Shown here: piece after piece, positions 26,602-35,667 of the stretch | Layout of the letters: the number at the start of each line of letters is the position of its first letter | Position numbering within the stretch: position 1 is the stretch's first letter | DNA from: Bacteroidaceae bacterium | GTDB taxonomy: Bacteria > Bacteroidota > Bacteroidia > Bacteroidales > Bacteroidaceae | Direction of reading: 5' to 3' | Assembly: GCA_024398635.1 (NCBI GenBank) | Contig: JAKSIV010000003.1 | Span: 62,001-126,000, forward strand | Length of the DNA: 64,000 nt | Position numbers and translations under genes: made by a program | The notes under the pieces: model-generated | The model's input: only the letters and a program-made list of their open reading frames with translations | Told to the model about the DNA's origin: nothing | The model's database searches: none

Positions 26602-27509
26602 GAGAAAAGACCCGGCAACACTACATTCCAAAATTTTATCTTAAAAACTTCATTGGAATGGATAATCAACCTACTGTTTATGATAAGGTTGAAAGGAAGT
26701 CGCACCCCGCTAAACTTGATTCCATTTGTTATGAAAACTTCCTTTATGATATAGCCCCAGACTTTGCAACTTTTGATGATGGTACAACTAAAGTATCATT
26801 CATAGAAGATACTATTTTGTCTAAAGAAATAGAGCCCCAGTTTGCAAAACTACTTAATGAAATAAATGATACGCTTGACACAATAGCATATAATAGCACT
26901 TTCCCTGAACCTCTACGGGAAAGATTAGCTTATAATATTATAATTCAGTATCTACGTATGCCTCAAATCAAACAGGCTACGCAACAGTTGAATGATGATA
27001 TATTACCAAAGATGGTAAGATTATTCCAACAAGAATTGGCTAAAGAATTAGGAGATGAACAAATTGCAAAACTTCAATTAACCTCTAAATACGATGTTTC
27101 ACGTACTTTTTATGAGCAAACCTTTGGGAGTGAGGAATTAGTAAATACTTTTTCTAAAGCTATTTTAGACAACAGATGGATATTTCTATATTCACCTGAT
27201 GGAGGTTTTTACTCTTCAGATAATCCCTGTGTAGTTATTCAGAGCACAAATTCAAGACCATTCTGTTTAGGTCTAGCCCAATTTGGTTCAGAGATAATAT
27301 ATCCAATATTACCCGAATTAGCCGTAATAATATATGACAGGAACTATTATTCAGATTTAGAAGTATCTGACAACAGTGTTAACTATGCCCAGTTCGAGCA
27401 TATAGCACACATTAATCTAAACATATATGAACAAGCAAAAAGATTTGTGTTCAGTAAAAAATGTGATTTTAAACTGGTAGAACAATATACTTATAATGGA
27501 GAAACTTAA
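26598..27509 (+). CDS. DUF4238 protein, inserted in the defence operon
   Basis: A 303-residue protein. The N-terminal TRQHYIPKFYLKNF is the signature of DUF4238, a family of unknown function with a conserved HYxPxFYL motif often found near mobile elements and defence genes. The start is a TTG whose last two bases form part of the DUF4391 stop (TTGA overlap), so translation is coupled. The gene is clearly AT-richer than its neighbours (about 30-33% GC in two hand-counted 60-base lines, versus 45% or more in the helicase), suggesting separate acquisition. It overlaps the Mod start by 14 nt. Confidence 0.8.
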   Translation: MREKTRQHYIPKFYLKNFIGMDNQPTVYDKVERKSHPAKLDSICYENFLYDIAPDFATFDDGTTKVSFIEDTILSKEIEPQFAKLLNEINDTLDTIAYNSTFPEPLRERLAYNIIIQYLRMPQIKQATQQLNDDILPKMVRLFQQELAKELGDEQIAKLQLTSKYDVSRTFYEQTFGSEELVNTFSKAILDNRWIFLYSPDGGFYSSDNPCVVIQSTNSRPFCLGLAQFGSEIIYPILPELAVIIYDRNYYSDLEVSDNSVNYAQFEHIAHINLNIYEQAKRFVFSKKCDFKLVEQYTYNGET

Positions 27510-29355
27510 AATGCAGACCGCGAACGTGGTTGATGAGAATATCAAGCGCATTGGGGAATTGTTCCCTAATTGCTTGACTGAATGCCTCAATGATGAGGGA
27601 AAGCCGGAGGTTGCGATTGACTTTGATCAGTTGCGCCAGGAACTGTCGAAGAATATCGTTGAGGGACCAGAGGAACGCTATCAGTTCACATGGCCCGACA
27701 AACGCAACGCTATTCGATTGGCTAACGCACCCACGACTGACACGCTGCGCCCATGTCGTGAAGAAAGTGTGGACTTCGATAATACGCGGAATTTGTATAT
27801 CGAGGGTGACAACCTGCAAGTGCTGAAGCTCCTGCGTGAGAACTATCTCGGCAAAGTGAAGATGATATACATTGACCCGCCTTACAATACTGGTAATGAC
27901 TTTGTGTATAATGACAACTTCGATCAAGATAAGCAGGAGTATGTCCACAATAGCGGTCAGTACGACGAAGAAGGTAATCGCCTTGTCGCCAATTCTGAAA
28001 GCAATGGCCGTTTCCACACCGACTGGCTCAATATGATTTATCCACGTTTGAAAGTGTCAAAGGATTTGTTGAGCGATGATGGAGTGGTATTTATAAGTAT
28101 TGATGATAATGAAGTGGATAATTTGAAAAAAGTATGCAATGAGGTTTATGGAGAGAAAAACTTTGTTGGTGCTATATTATGGAAAAAGAAGACCAATGGT
28201 AATAATATGGGCTTCCTTCCTCCTGTTCATGATTACATTGTTTGTTATGCCAGGAATTTATCCAAAATAGATGACATGGGATATCCTATTACAGAGGATT
28301 TTATTAATAACTCTTTTTCAAATCCTGATAATGATCCACGTGGTCTATGGACCACTACAGATTTATCAGCGAATCACAAAGGTCCTTATTTTCCCATAAC
28401 TAACCCTACTAACGGATCTGTACATTATCCACCAGCAGGAAGATATTGGGTGTTTAATGAAGATGAAGTTAAGAGAAGAATTGCGGATGGACGAATAATA
28501 TTTGGTAAGTCTGGTAATGGGAAACCTGTACAGAAGGTATTTGCTGAAAAAAGAAAGTTTGGAAAAATCCGTGCAGAATCATGGTGGGATAATAAAGCAT
28601 TAAATTCCGATGCGACAACAGAATTGACAAATTTATTTGGTGTTGCTAAACTATTTACACATCCCAAACCATCAAAACTCATATATCATTTAGCCAAAAT
28701 ATCAAGCAATAGCCATGATTTAATCCTCGACTTCTTTTCCGGCTCAGCCACCACCGCTCATGCAGTAATGCAACTCAATGTAGAAGATGGAGGCAAGCGC
28801 AAGTTCATTATGGTTCAATTGCCAGAAGCCACAGACGAAAAGAGTGAGGCTTATAAAGCAGGCTACAAGAATATCTGCGAAATCGGAAAAGAACGCATCC
28901 GTCGTGCTGGCAAGAAAATCAAAGAAGAAAGCCCACTAACGACACAAGACCTTGACACTGGTTTCCGCGTGCTTAAACTGGACTCATCGAACATGCAGGA
29001 TGTGTATTATAGTCCAAAAGATTTCAGCGAGAAGACTCTGTTTAAAGACAACATTAAGGGGGACCGTAATGATGAAGATTTATTATTTCAGGCTATGATA
29101 GAGCTTGGCATTGAGCTATCGGCAAAGATTGATAAGAAGTCTATTGCCGGCAAAGAAGTATGGATGGTAAACGGCAATTATATGCTTGCTTGTTTTGATG
29201 ATGATGTTAATGAGGATACCATAAAAGAAATTGCCAAGTTACGCCCCTATTATTTCGTTATGCGTGATAGTAGCATGGCCTCAGATAATGTAGCAGACAA
29301 TTTTGAGCAGATTTGGGAAGAGTATAGTAAGGATACTGTTAGAAGAATTCTATGA
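27496..29355 (+). CDS. type III restriction-modification DNA methyltransferase (Mod)
   Basis: A 619-residue beta-class adenine-N6 or cytosine-N4 methyltransferase. Motif IV DPPYNTGNDF is at about residues 125-134 and the SAM-binding motif I FFSGSATT at about 412-419, the IV-TRD-I order of the beta class and of type III Mod subunits. The segment between them (about 28060-28720) holds the target-recognition domain and is visibly AT-richer than both ends, as expected for an exchanged TRD. It overlaps the preceding gene by 14 nt and the next by ATGA. A second ATG at 27511 is a possible start. Together with Res it should modify self DNA and allow cleavage of unmodified DNA. Confidence 0.93.
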   Translation: MEKLKMQTANVVDENIKRIGELFPNCLTECLNDEGKPEVAIDFDQLRQELSKNIVEGPEERYQFTWPDKRNAIRLANAPTTDTLRPCREESVDFDNTRNLYIEGDNLQVLKLLRENYLGKVKMIYIDPPYNTGNDFVYNDNFDQDKQEYVHNSGQYDEEGNRLVANSESNGRFHTDWLNMIYPRLKVSKDLLSDDGVVFISIDDNEVDNLKKVCNEVYGEKNFVGAILWKKKTNGNNMGFLPPVHDYIVCYARNLSKIDDMGYPITEDFINNSFSNPDNDPRGLWTTTDLSANHKGPYFPITNPTNGSVHYPPAGRYWVFNEDEVKRRIADGRIIFGKSGNGKPVQKVFAEKRKFGKIRAESWWDNKALNSDATTELTNLFGVAKLFTHPKPSKLIYHLAKISSNSHDLILDFFSGSATTAHAVMQLNVEDGGKRKFIMVQLPEATDEKSEAYKAGYKNICEIGKERIRRAGKKIKEESPLTTQDLDTGFRVLKLDSSNMQDVYYSPKDFSEKTLFKDNIKGDRNDEDLLFQAMIELGIELSAKIDKKSIAGKEVWMVNGNYMLACFDDDVNEDTIKEIAKLRPYYFVMRDSSMASDNVADNFEQIWEEYSKDTVRRIL

Positions 29356-30632
29356 CATCACGTATTACAAATTTGACCCGAAGGGACATAAGGGATGTTT
29401 TGACCAGAGGGTTTGATGATGAATCTTACTTCTCCAGTACCCACTACTACTACGACTTTTGGGGACGGCTTAACACCATTGAGTTTTTGAACAGATTATA
29501 TCCACTCAAAAAAATGCACTCAACGGATAGCAGATACAATAATGCTGAAGAAGATATCTATATCCATACCATAACTAACCCTTATGATTATCCGGACGAT
29601 TGGCTATTCACAGATGATAGATTTAGTATCTTCAATGGTTCTGATGAAGAATTATTGACTTTTATATGTGAGATATTCCATCCGGAAGTTCGTGATGATA
29701 GCAAAAACTGGAAAATAATATTTGACAAAATCAACGGCCTTTTGCGTGCTGATAAATATGAGATGTACCCTAAGGATAGAATATCCGGTAGAGATGTTTA
29801 TTCTTGGCGGGATTTGACCATTAAACGTTTTCATAGAATCAAAGAAGAAGACTTGGCTACGCTGACTGGTTTTTTCAACAAAGGCGGTTATGTACTTAAC
29901 TTCAGCACAGCCAAATTTGACGACTTCACAAACAGAGTAATCGGAATACCTCTATGTACACGATATAATCTTTCTAAAGGAAAGTCTTTGGAACAATTTG
30001 TTAAGGATGGCACAGAGGAAGAAATCATAAATCTGTTTACTGCCCTTTTAGACTATTATGAGAAACTTCCTGAAAAAACTGAACAATTGAGTAATGATAC
30101 GAGCAACAATGAGTATCATAAATGTAAGGCAATTCTTGAAAACATATCAAACAATACCGTTATTTTGCATGAGCATGCTGAAGTATTGAAGAAGAAATTT
30201 TCCAGTGATTATATGAATGCAGAAATTGATTTGATGTACAAGATGCAAAAAGACAATCCTACGGAAACGATAGGAAAGGCTAAAGAACTAATTGAAAGTT
30301 GCTGTGAAACAATTTTGGAAAATTGTAACATCACCCCAAATAGGGATTGGAAACTAAATAACCTTGTTGATGAAACCATGAAATTATTAGAAATAACGCC
30401 CAAGAACATACAAGATACGGAAAAAGAGGCAGCCGCCATCAAAGCCATCCTTGGTAGTTTGAAAGGAATAGCATCCAATATAGCCATAATTAGAAATGCT
30501 TATGGCAGTGGACACGGAAAAAGTGCTAATTATGTGGGCTTACAAGAACGACATGCTAAATTGGCAATAGGCAGCAGTGTCACTCTAGTCAATTTTTTGT
30601 GGGATTCATTTGAAAGAAAGAATTTGATATGA
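29352..30632 (+). CDS. abortive infection protein (AbiJ-like N-terminus, Abi_C C-terminus)
   Basis: A 426-residue protein translationally coupled to mod (ATGA). The C-terminal ~120 residues (NPTETIGKAKELIESCCETI … NAYGSGHG … RHAKLAIGSSVTLVNFLW) match the abortive infection C-terminal domain (Abi_C). The N-terminal ~170 residues (FWGRLNTIEFLNRLYPLKK, RADKYEMYPKDRISGRDVYSW) resemble the N-terminal domains of AbiJ-type proteins; this part is less certain. Abi proteins halt the infected cell by poorly known means. Placement between mod and res suggests a back-up suicide response if restriction fails. Low GC (about 32% in one hand-counted line) marks it as a possible later insertion. Confidence 0.82.
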   Translation: MTSRITNLTRRDIRDVLTRGFDDESYFSSTHYYYDFWGRLNTIEFLNRLYPLKKMHSTDSRYNNAEEDIYIHTITNPYDYPDDWLFTDDRFSIFNGSDEELLTFICEIFHPEVRDDSKNWKIIFDKINGLLRADKYEMYPKDRISGRDVYSWRDLTIKRFHRIKEEDLATLTGFFNKGGYVLNFSTAKFDDFTNRVIGIPLCTRYNLSKGKSLEQFVKDGTEEEIINLFTALLDYYEKLPEKTEQLSNDTSNNEYHKCKAILENISNNTVILHEHAEVLKKKFSSDYMNAEIDLMYKMQKDNPTETIGKAKELIESCCETILENCNITPNRDWKLNNLVDETMKLLEITPKNIQDTEKEAAAIKAILGSLKGIASNIAIIRNAYGSGHGKSANYVGLQERHAKLAIGSSVTLVNFLWDSFERKNLI

Positions 30633-32470
30633 AACGAATATACGAATATGAAGACCTGCAACCAGTTTTGGAGCAGATGCTGGAAGATAAGGAGACGGGC
30701 GACGTTGAGTTCAAGTCTGCGGCAGGCGGTTTCCCCCACTCTTTCTGGGCCACATACTCATCATTTGCCAATACAGATGGTGGAACAATAGTATTTGGTG
30801 TAAAAGAGAAAGATGAACAGTTCTATCTTGATGGTTTGACAGAGGAAAAAACAAGAAAGTACAAGAAGGATTTTTTTAATAACGAGCACAATAAAGAGTT
30901 TGTTAACATAGCACTACTCACGGAGAATGATGTCCAGACAGTACTGTTTGAAGGAGTTTATATTCTGTTTTTCCATATTCCCAGAGTTGACAGGAGCCTA
31001 AGACCTGTATATTGCGGCCTTGACCCTTACACAGGGACTTACAGACGTGATCTGGAGGGCGATTACCATTGCTCACGCGAGGAAGTGAACAGTATGTTTG
31101 CCGATGCTAATCTGGCAAGTCCGGTAGATGGCAAGATTATTGAAAATTTCAGCAAGGATGATTTGGATGCCGATTCAATTAAGCAATATCGCCGCAGATT
31201 TGAGCAGTGGAACCCTGACCATGTTTGGAACTCGCTGCCAGAAGACAAGTTCCTTAAGAAATTGAACGTTTTCCGTAGAGACCGTAAAACCGGACAGTAT
31301 GGGTTGACATACGCTGGACTGTTAATGTTTGGAACATACAGCGCTATTATGGACTACAACCCCAACTTTTTCCCGGATTATCAGGAAATAGTTGACCCTA
31401 ATGACAGATGGGTTAACCGTATATGCCCCGACGGGAATTGGGAATCAAACCTGTTCCAGTTCTATAGTCGGGTGCTGCCTATACTGCAGAACTTTCTGCC
31501 TAAACCATTCCAGTTAGAAGGGAATCAACGTAAAACCGAAACTCCGGCTCATGTAGCAGTCAGAGAGGCGTTAGCAAATGCACTGGTTCATGCCGACTAT
31601 ACAGAGAATGCATCACTTAACATCTACAAATATCCGAATAAGATGGTATTCTCTAATCCCGGAATCATGTTGATTTCATTAAGGCAGTATTATCAGGGAG
31701 GAGAAAGTATATGCAGGAACAAGTTTCTGCAAACAATGTTCACATTCTTAGGGTCGGCTGAGAAAGCCGGAAGTGGTGTTGACAAGATTATGCGCGGCTG
31801 GGAGAACCTGAACTGGAAGAGACCATATCTTGTTGAGAAAAAGAGGCCAAACAAGGTTGTTTTGACTCTTTCTATGGAATCATTACTTGATGAACAGGTC
31901 AGAGAGGGACTCTCTAAACTCTATGGAGACAAAATAACAGGTATCCCTCAAGAGCAGCTCATGACATTAGCGTTAGCATATACTGAAGAAGAGATAACCA
32001 ATGAACGCCTGCAATATGCTTTAGGTATGCATAAGGCTGATATTACCAAGATGTTAGGTCAATTGTGTAAGTCACATCTACTTGAATCATTTGGACGTGG
32101 AAGAGGTACAAGATATCACGTTTGTGGACTTAATATCGGACTTCCGGAATCTAATATCGGACTTCCGGAATCTAATATCGGACTTCCGGACCCTAATATC
32201 GGACTTCCGGAATCTAATATCGGACTTCAAGACTCCAATATTGGACTAAAAAAGAAAAGATACTCAAAAGAAGAGATAAGGAAGCTGATTATAGACTATT
32301 GCTATGATTGGAGGACCGTTGAAGAAATTGCTTCTTATGTAGGCAGGAAACCTATGTATATACGGGATATTGTACTACCACAACTCTTAGATGTGATAGA
32401 AAAAATGTATGACGTACCACATCATCCCAAACAGAGATATAGAACCAAGCAAAAGGAGATAACAGAATGA
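30629..32470 (+). CDS. AlbA_2/Schlafen-type putative DNA-binding ATPase
   Basis: A 613-residue protein. Residues ~20-140 form an AlbA_2 (Schlafen AlbA) domain, with DVEFKSAAGGF and NTDGGTIVFGV. Residues ~305-400 contain a GHKL ATPase-like segment (HVAVREALANALVHADY, then AGSGVDKIMRGW), as in HATPase_c_4 proteins. A short tandem repeat region of NIGLPES units is at ~502-540, followed by a winged-helix-like tail. Related proteins act as transcriptional regulators or as defence ATPases. Coupled on both sides by ATGA overlaps. It could sense infection or regulate the operon; this is inference. Confidence 0.85.
   Translation: MKRIYEYEDLQPVLEQMLEDKETGDVEFKSAAGGFPHSFWATYSSFANTDGGTIVFGVKEKDEQFYLDGLTEEKTRKYKKDFFNNEHNKEFVNIALLTENDVQTVLFEGVYILFFHIPRVDRSLRPVYCGLDPYTGTYRRDLEGDYHCSREEVNSMFADANLASPVDGKIIENFSKDDLDADSIKQYRRRFEQWNPDHVWNSLPEDKFLKKLNVFRRDRKTGQYGLTYAGLLMFGTYSAIMDYNPNFFPDYQEIVDPNDRWVNRICPDGNWESNLFQFYSRVLPILQNFLPKPFQLEGNQRKTETPAHVAVREALANALVHADYTENASLNIYKYPNKMVFSNPGIMLISLRQYYQGGESICRNKFLQTMFTFLGSAEKAGSGVDKIMRGWENLNWKRPYLVEKKRPNKVVLTLSMESLLDEQVREGLSKLYGDKITGIPQEQLMTLALAYTEEEITNERLQYALGMHKADITKMLGQLCKSHLLESFGRGRGTRYHVCGLNIGLPESNIGLPESNIGLPDPNIGLPESNIGLQDSNIGLKKKRYSKEEIRKLIIDYCYDWRTVEEIASYVGRKPMYIRDIVLPQLLDVIEKMYDVPHHPKQRYRTKQKEITE
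32132..32248 (+). repeat. in-frame 21-bp tandem repeat in AlbA_2 gene
   Basis: Five full units and one partial: 32132-32152, 32153-32173, 32174-32194, 32195-32215, 32216-32236 and about 32237-32248. The unit begins AATATCGGACTTCCGGAA and encodes NIGLPES. Units 1, 2 and 4 are identical, the others differ by a few bases. A multiple of 3, so copy-number change would keep the frame. Confidence 0.9.
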
Positions 32471-35400
32471 AGTTCAAATTCAAGATACAGCAGTACCAGA
32501 CTGACGCGGTGGAGGCTACCGTGAATGTGTTTGCGGGGCAGCCATCAAAGAACGCGGCTACATACCGGCGTGACCTGGGCAAACTGAAATCCGGGACGTT
32601 CAGATATGAGGAGGAGTATGTGGGCTACAAGAACAGCGAGGTGGAGCTGACACCAGGGCAGCTGCTGGCCAACATAAAGCAGCAGCAGGTGAACGGAAAC
32701 ATACCGCAATCTAAGGAGCTTAGCCTGCCTGATGGTTTGGGTGCCTGCTCACTGGACATTGAGATGGAGACCGGTACCGGTAAGACATACGTATATATCA
32801 AGACCATGTTTGAGTTGAACAAGCGCTATGGATGGAGTAAGTTTATCATTGTTGTACCGAGTATTGCTATCCGTGAGGGTGTAGCCAAGAGCTTCCAAAT
32901 GCTTGCAGAACACTTTCAAGAACTATACGGCAAACAAGCTATTCCATTTGTATATAACAGTAGTAACTTGAATGCCATTGATGATTTTTCTAGTAGTGCT
33001 GACATTCGTGTAATGATCATCAACACCCAAGCTTTCAATACCTCATTTAATGAAGAGAAAAATGTAGAAGGAAGAAAGGGTGATGCCGCTGCCCGTATTA
33101 TCTATACTAAGCGTGATGATTTCCAAAGTCGCAGGCCAATTGATGTGATAGCCGCAAACCGTCCTATCATCATTATGGACGAACCACAGAAAATGGAAGG
33201 TGCTGCTACACAAAAAGCATTGAAGAATTTTAAGCCGCTGTTTATGCTGAATTATTCAGCTACCCATAAGACATCACATAATTGTGTGTATGCACTGGAT
33301 GCGTTTGACGCATACAGGCAGCGGTTGGTGAAGAAGATCCAGGTGAAGGGTATAACCCTACAGAACCTGCTGGGTAACCAGAGCTACATCTACTTTGACA
33401 GCATTATCCTGTCAAAGAACAAGGCTCCGGAAGTGAGACTGGAGATTGAGGTTAAGGGAGCATCGGGCCCACGCAGACAGATATGCAGGTTCCAGCAGAA
33501 CGACTCCCTTTTTGATAAAGCACAGTTGCCTGCTTACAAAGAGTTTGTGATTACCGATATTAATCCGCTGACAAACACTGTATACTTTCAGAATGGTGAG
33601 ACACTCCGGAAAGGTGAAGTTATGGGTGATGTATCTGAGCAGCAGATGCAGAGAATCCAGATAAGGGAAACAATACGTTCCCATTTTGAGAAGGAGGCGC
33701 AGCTGTTCAGGCAGGGGATAAAGACACTATCACTGTTCTTTATAGATGAGGTTGCCAACTACAAGAGTTATGATGAGCAGGGAGAGGTTGTGAAGGGGCC
33801 GCTCTGGAGAATGTTTGAGGAGGAATATAACCGATACCTTAGTGAAGAGTTGTCACTTTTTGAGGATGACTACCAGCGGTATCTGAAAAAATTCACTGCT
33901 GAGCAGGTGCATAACGGTTACTTCTCTATTGATAGACATGGCCATGCTGTAAACAGCACGCTGGCAAGGGGTGAAGACACATCGAACGACATATCGGCAT
34001 ACGACCTGATTCTGAAGGATAAGGAGCGGTTACTGAATTTTGACGAGGCCACGCGGTTTATATTCAGCCACTCTGCACTACGTGAGGGCTGGGATAATCC
34101 GAATGTGTTCCAGATATGCACGCTGAGGCACGCAAGCAACGCAACAGCTAAACGCCAAGAGGTGGGCCGCGGTCTGCGAATATGTGTGAACCAGCAAGGC
34201 GTGAGGATGGATGCGGAGCTGCTGGGTGAATCTGTTCATGATATTAATTCGCTGACGGTGATAGCCAATGAGAGCTACAGCACTTTCGTGGATGCACTGC
34301 AAAAGGAGACCAAGGATGCACTGCGTGAGAGGCCGAGTGTGGCTACTGCTGATTACTTTACCGGTAAGAAGTTCCAGGAGGGTGATGAAGTACATGAGAT
34401 TAGCGCAATGGAGGCTGCGGCCATTGTGAACTACCTGTACGAAAATGACTATGTGGATGATAAGGGTAACATCCTGCAATCTTATCATGTGGATTTGGAG
34501 GCTGGCAGCCTGGCACCGCTTGGAAAGAAACTGACTCCGTACACGGAGCAGATACATAAGCTGATTCAGGGCGTTTATGACCCGTCGGCCCTGAATGATA
34601 TGATTGAGGACGCCAACGGACAGGCTGAGGCTGTGAACGACCAACTGAATGACAATGCAAAGAAGAAGGAGTTCCAGCAGCTGTGGGAGGAGATTAACCA
34701 CCGGTACGTTTATACCGTACATTACGACAGCGAGGAGCTGATTAAGAAGTCTATTGACGCTATTAACAAGAACTTGAGGGTTACTCAGCTTAAGTATGTG
34801 GTGACTACCGGTGAGCAAGGAACGGATGATCTGGATTTTACTGGTGAGCAGCATACACGGACACAGGTGATGCGAGAGGTATCAACCAGCGATGTGGCAT
34901 ACGACCTTGTGGGCGATATTGCCAAGGGGACTACCCTAACCCGTCGCACTGTGGTGAAGATACTGAAAGGCATCAGTACGGCGCAACTGTATCTGTTTAA
35001 GAATAACCCGGAGGAGTTCATCAGGAACGTGGTGAGGCTTATCAAGGAGCAGAAGGCCACCATGATTGTGGAGCATATTAGCTACAACAGGACTGAGCAG
35101 AAGTATGACTCTAACATATTTACAAAAGACAAGAGCCGCCAACCCGTGGAGAAAGCTTACGAAGCAAAGAAGCATATTCTGGATTATGTGTTTACCGACA
35201 GCAAGGGCGAACGCAAGTTTGCTGAGGACCTGGACAAGGCGGATGAGGTTTGTGTCTATGCACGGCTACCGAGGTCGTTCCAGATTCCGACACCTGTAGG
35301 TAAGTATGCCCCTGACTGGGCTATTGCTTTTAATGACGGCATGGGGGTTAAGCATGTGTTCTTTGTGGCTGAAACCAAGGGAAGCATGCAGTCTATGGAC

Positions 35401-35532
35401 CTGAAGGGGGCTGAAATTGCTAAGATTGAGTGTGCCAAGAAGCTGTTTAACAGCGTATCGACTAGCAAGGTGCGGTACCATGAGGTTTCGGGGTATCAGA
35501 AGATGATTGATGTGATTAATAGCTTGGTGTAA
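32467..35532 (+). CDS. type III restriction endonuclease subunit (Res)
   Basis: A 1021-residue SF2 helicase-nuclease. Walker A is METGTGKTY (about residues 98-106), motif II MDEPQKMEG (about 236), motif III YSATHK, and motif VI QEVGRGLRI (about 563). Near the C-terminus APDWAI (about 947) and AETKG (about 970) form a PD-ExK nuclease site. Type III Res needs Mod for target recognition and cleaves after ATP-driven sliding. The last gene of the operon, coupled by ATGA. GC content is high again (about 58% in one counted line), like the helicase rather than like the Abi gene. Confidence 0.95.
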   Translation: MKFKFKIQQYQTDAVEATVNVFAGQPSKNAATYRRDLGKLKSGTFRYEEEYVGYKNSEVELTPGQLLANIKQQQVNGNIPQSKELSLPDGLGACSLDIEMETGTGKTYVYIKTMFELNKRYGWSKFIIVVPSIAIREGVAKSFQMLAEHFQELYGKQAIPFVYNSSNLNAIDDFSSSADIRVMIINTQAFNTSFNEEKNVEGRKGDAAARIIYTKRDDFQSRRPIDVIAANRPIIIMDEPQKMEGAATQKALKNFKPLFMLNYSATHKTSHNCVYALDAFDAYRQRLVKKIQVKGITLQNLLGNQSYIYFDSIILSKNKAPEVRLEIEVKGASGPRRQICRFQQNDSLFDKAQLPAYKEFVITDINPLTNTVYFQNGETLRKGEVMGDVSEQQMQRIQIRETIRSHFEKEAQLFRQGIKTLSLFFIDEVANYKSYDEQGEVVKGPLWRMFEEEYNRYLSEELSLFEDDYQRYLKKFTAEQVHNGYFSIDRHGHAVNSTLARGEDTSNDISAYDLILKDKERLLNFDEATRFIFSHSALREGWDNPNVFQICTLRHASNATAKRQEVGRGLRICVNQQGVRMDAELLGESVHDINSLTVIANESYSTFVDALQKETKDALRERPSVATADYFTGKKFQEGDEVHEISAMEAAAIVNYLYENDYVDDKGNILQSYHVDLEAGSLAPLGKKLTPYTEQIHKLIQGVYDPSALNDMIEDANGQAEAVNDQLNDNAKKKEFQQLWEEINHRYVYTVHYDSEELIKKSIDAINKNLRVTQLKYVVTTGEQGTDDLDFTGEQHTRTQVMREVSTSDVAYDLVGDIAKGTTLTRRTVVKILKGISTAQLYLFKNNPEEFIRNVVRLIKEQKATMIVEHISYNRTEQKYDSNIFTKDKSRQPVEKAYEAKKHILDYVFTDSKGERKFAEDLDKADEVCVYARLPRSFQIPTPVGKYAPDWAIAFNDGMGVKHVFFVAETKGSMQSMDLKGAEIAKIECAKKLFNSVSTSKVRYHEVSGYQKMIDVINSLV

Positions 35533-35632
35533 AACATTTATATGGACACCACTCTTATCGAATACGGATTAGGAAACCTTTTATAATAACACAAATAGAA
35601 CCATCCCGAATGTGTTTTTGCCTGAAATTGTG

Positions 35633-35640
35633 TAATTTTG
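35633..35640 (+). promoter_or_regulatory. -7 promoter motif before leuS
   Basis: TAATTTTG matches TAnnTTTG, 27 nt before the leuS ATG. A TTTTTG at 35615-35620 is too close (12 nt) to be a standard -33. The 135-nt gap after res otherwise shows nothing notable. Confidence 0.5.
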
Positions 35641-35667
35641 CGACTTGAAAACAAAAGCTAGTCTGTA

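Noticed and set aside
34078-34854. 258-codon minus-strand frame inside res
   Set aside because: Antisense to conserved Res helicase motifs; leucine/valine-rich composition typical of shadow frames.
22497-35667. Flanking direct repeats (att sites) or an integrase for the defence operon
   Set aside because: None was found on either side by eye; insertion mechanism remains unknown.
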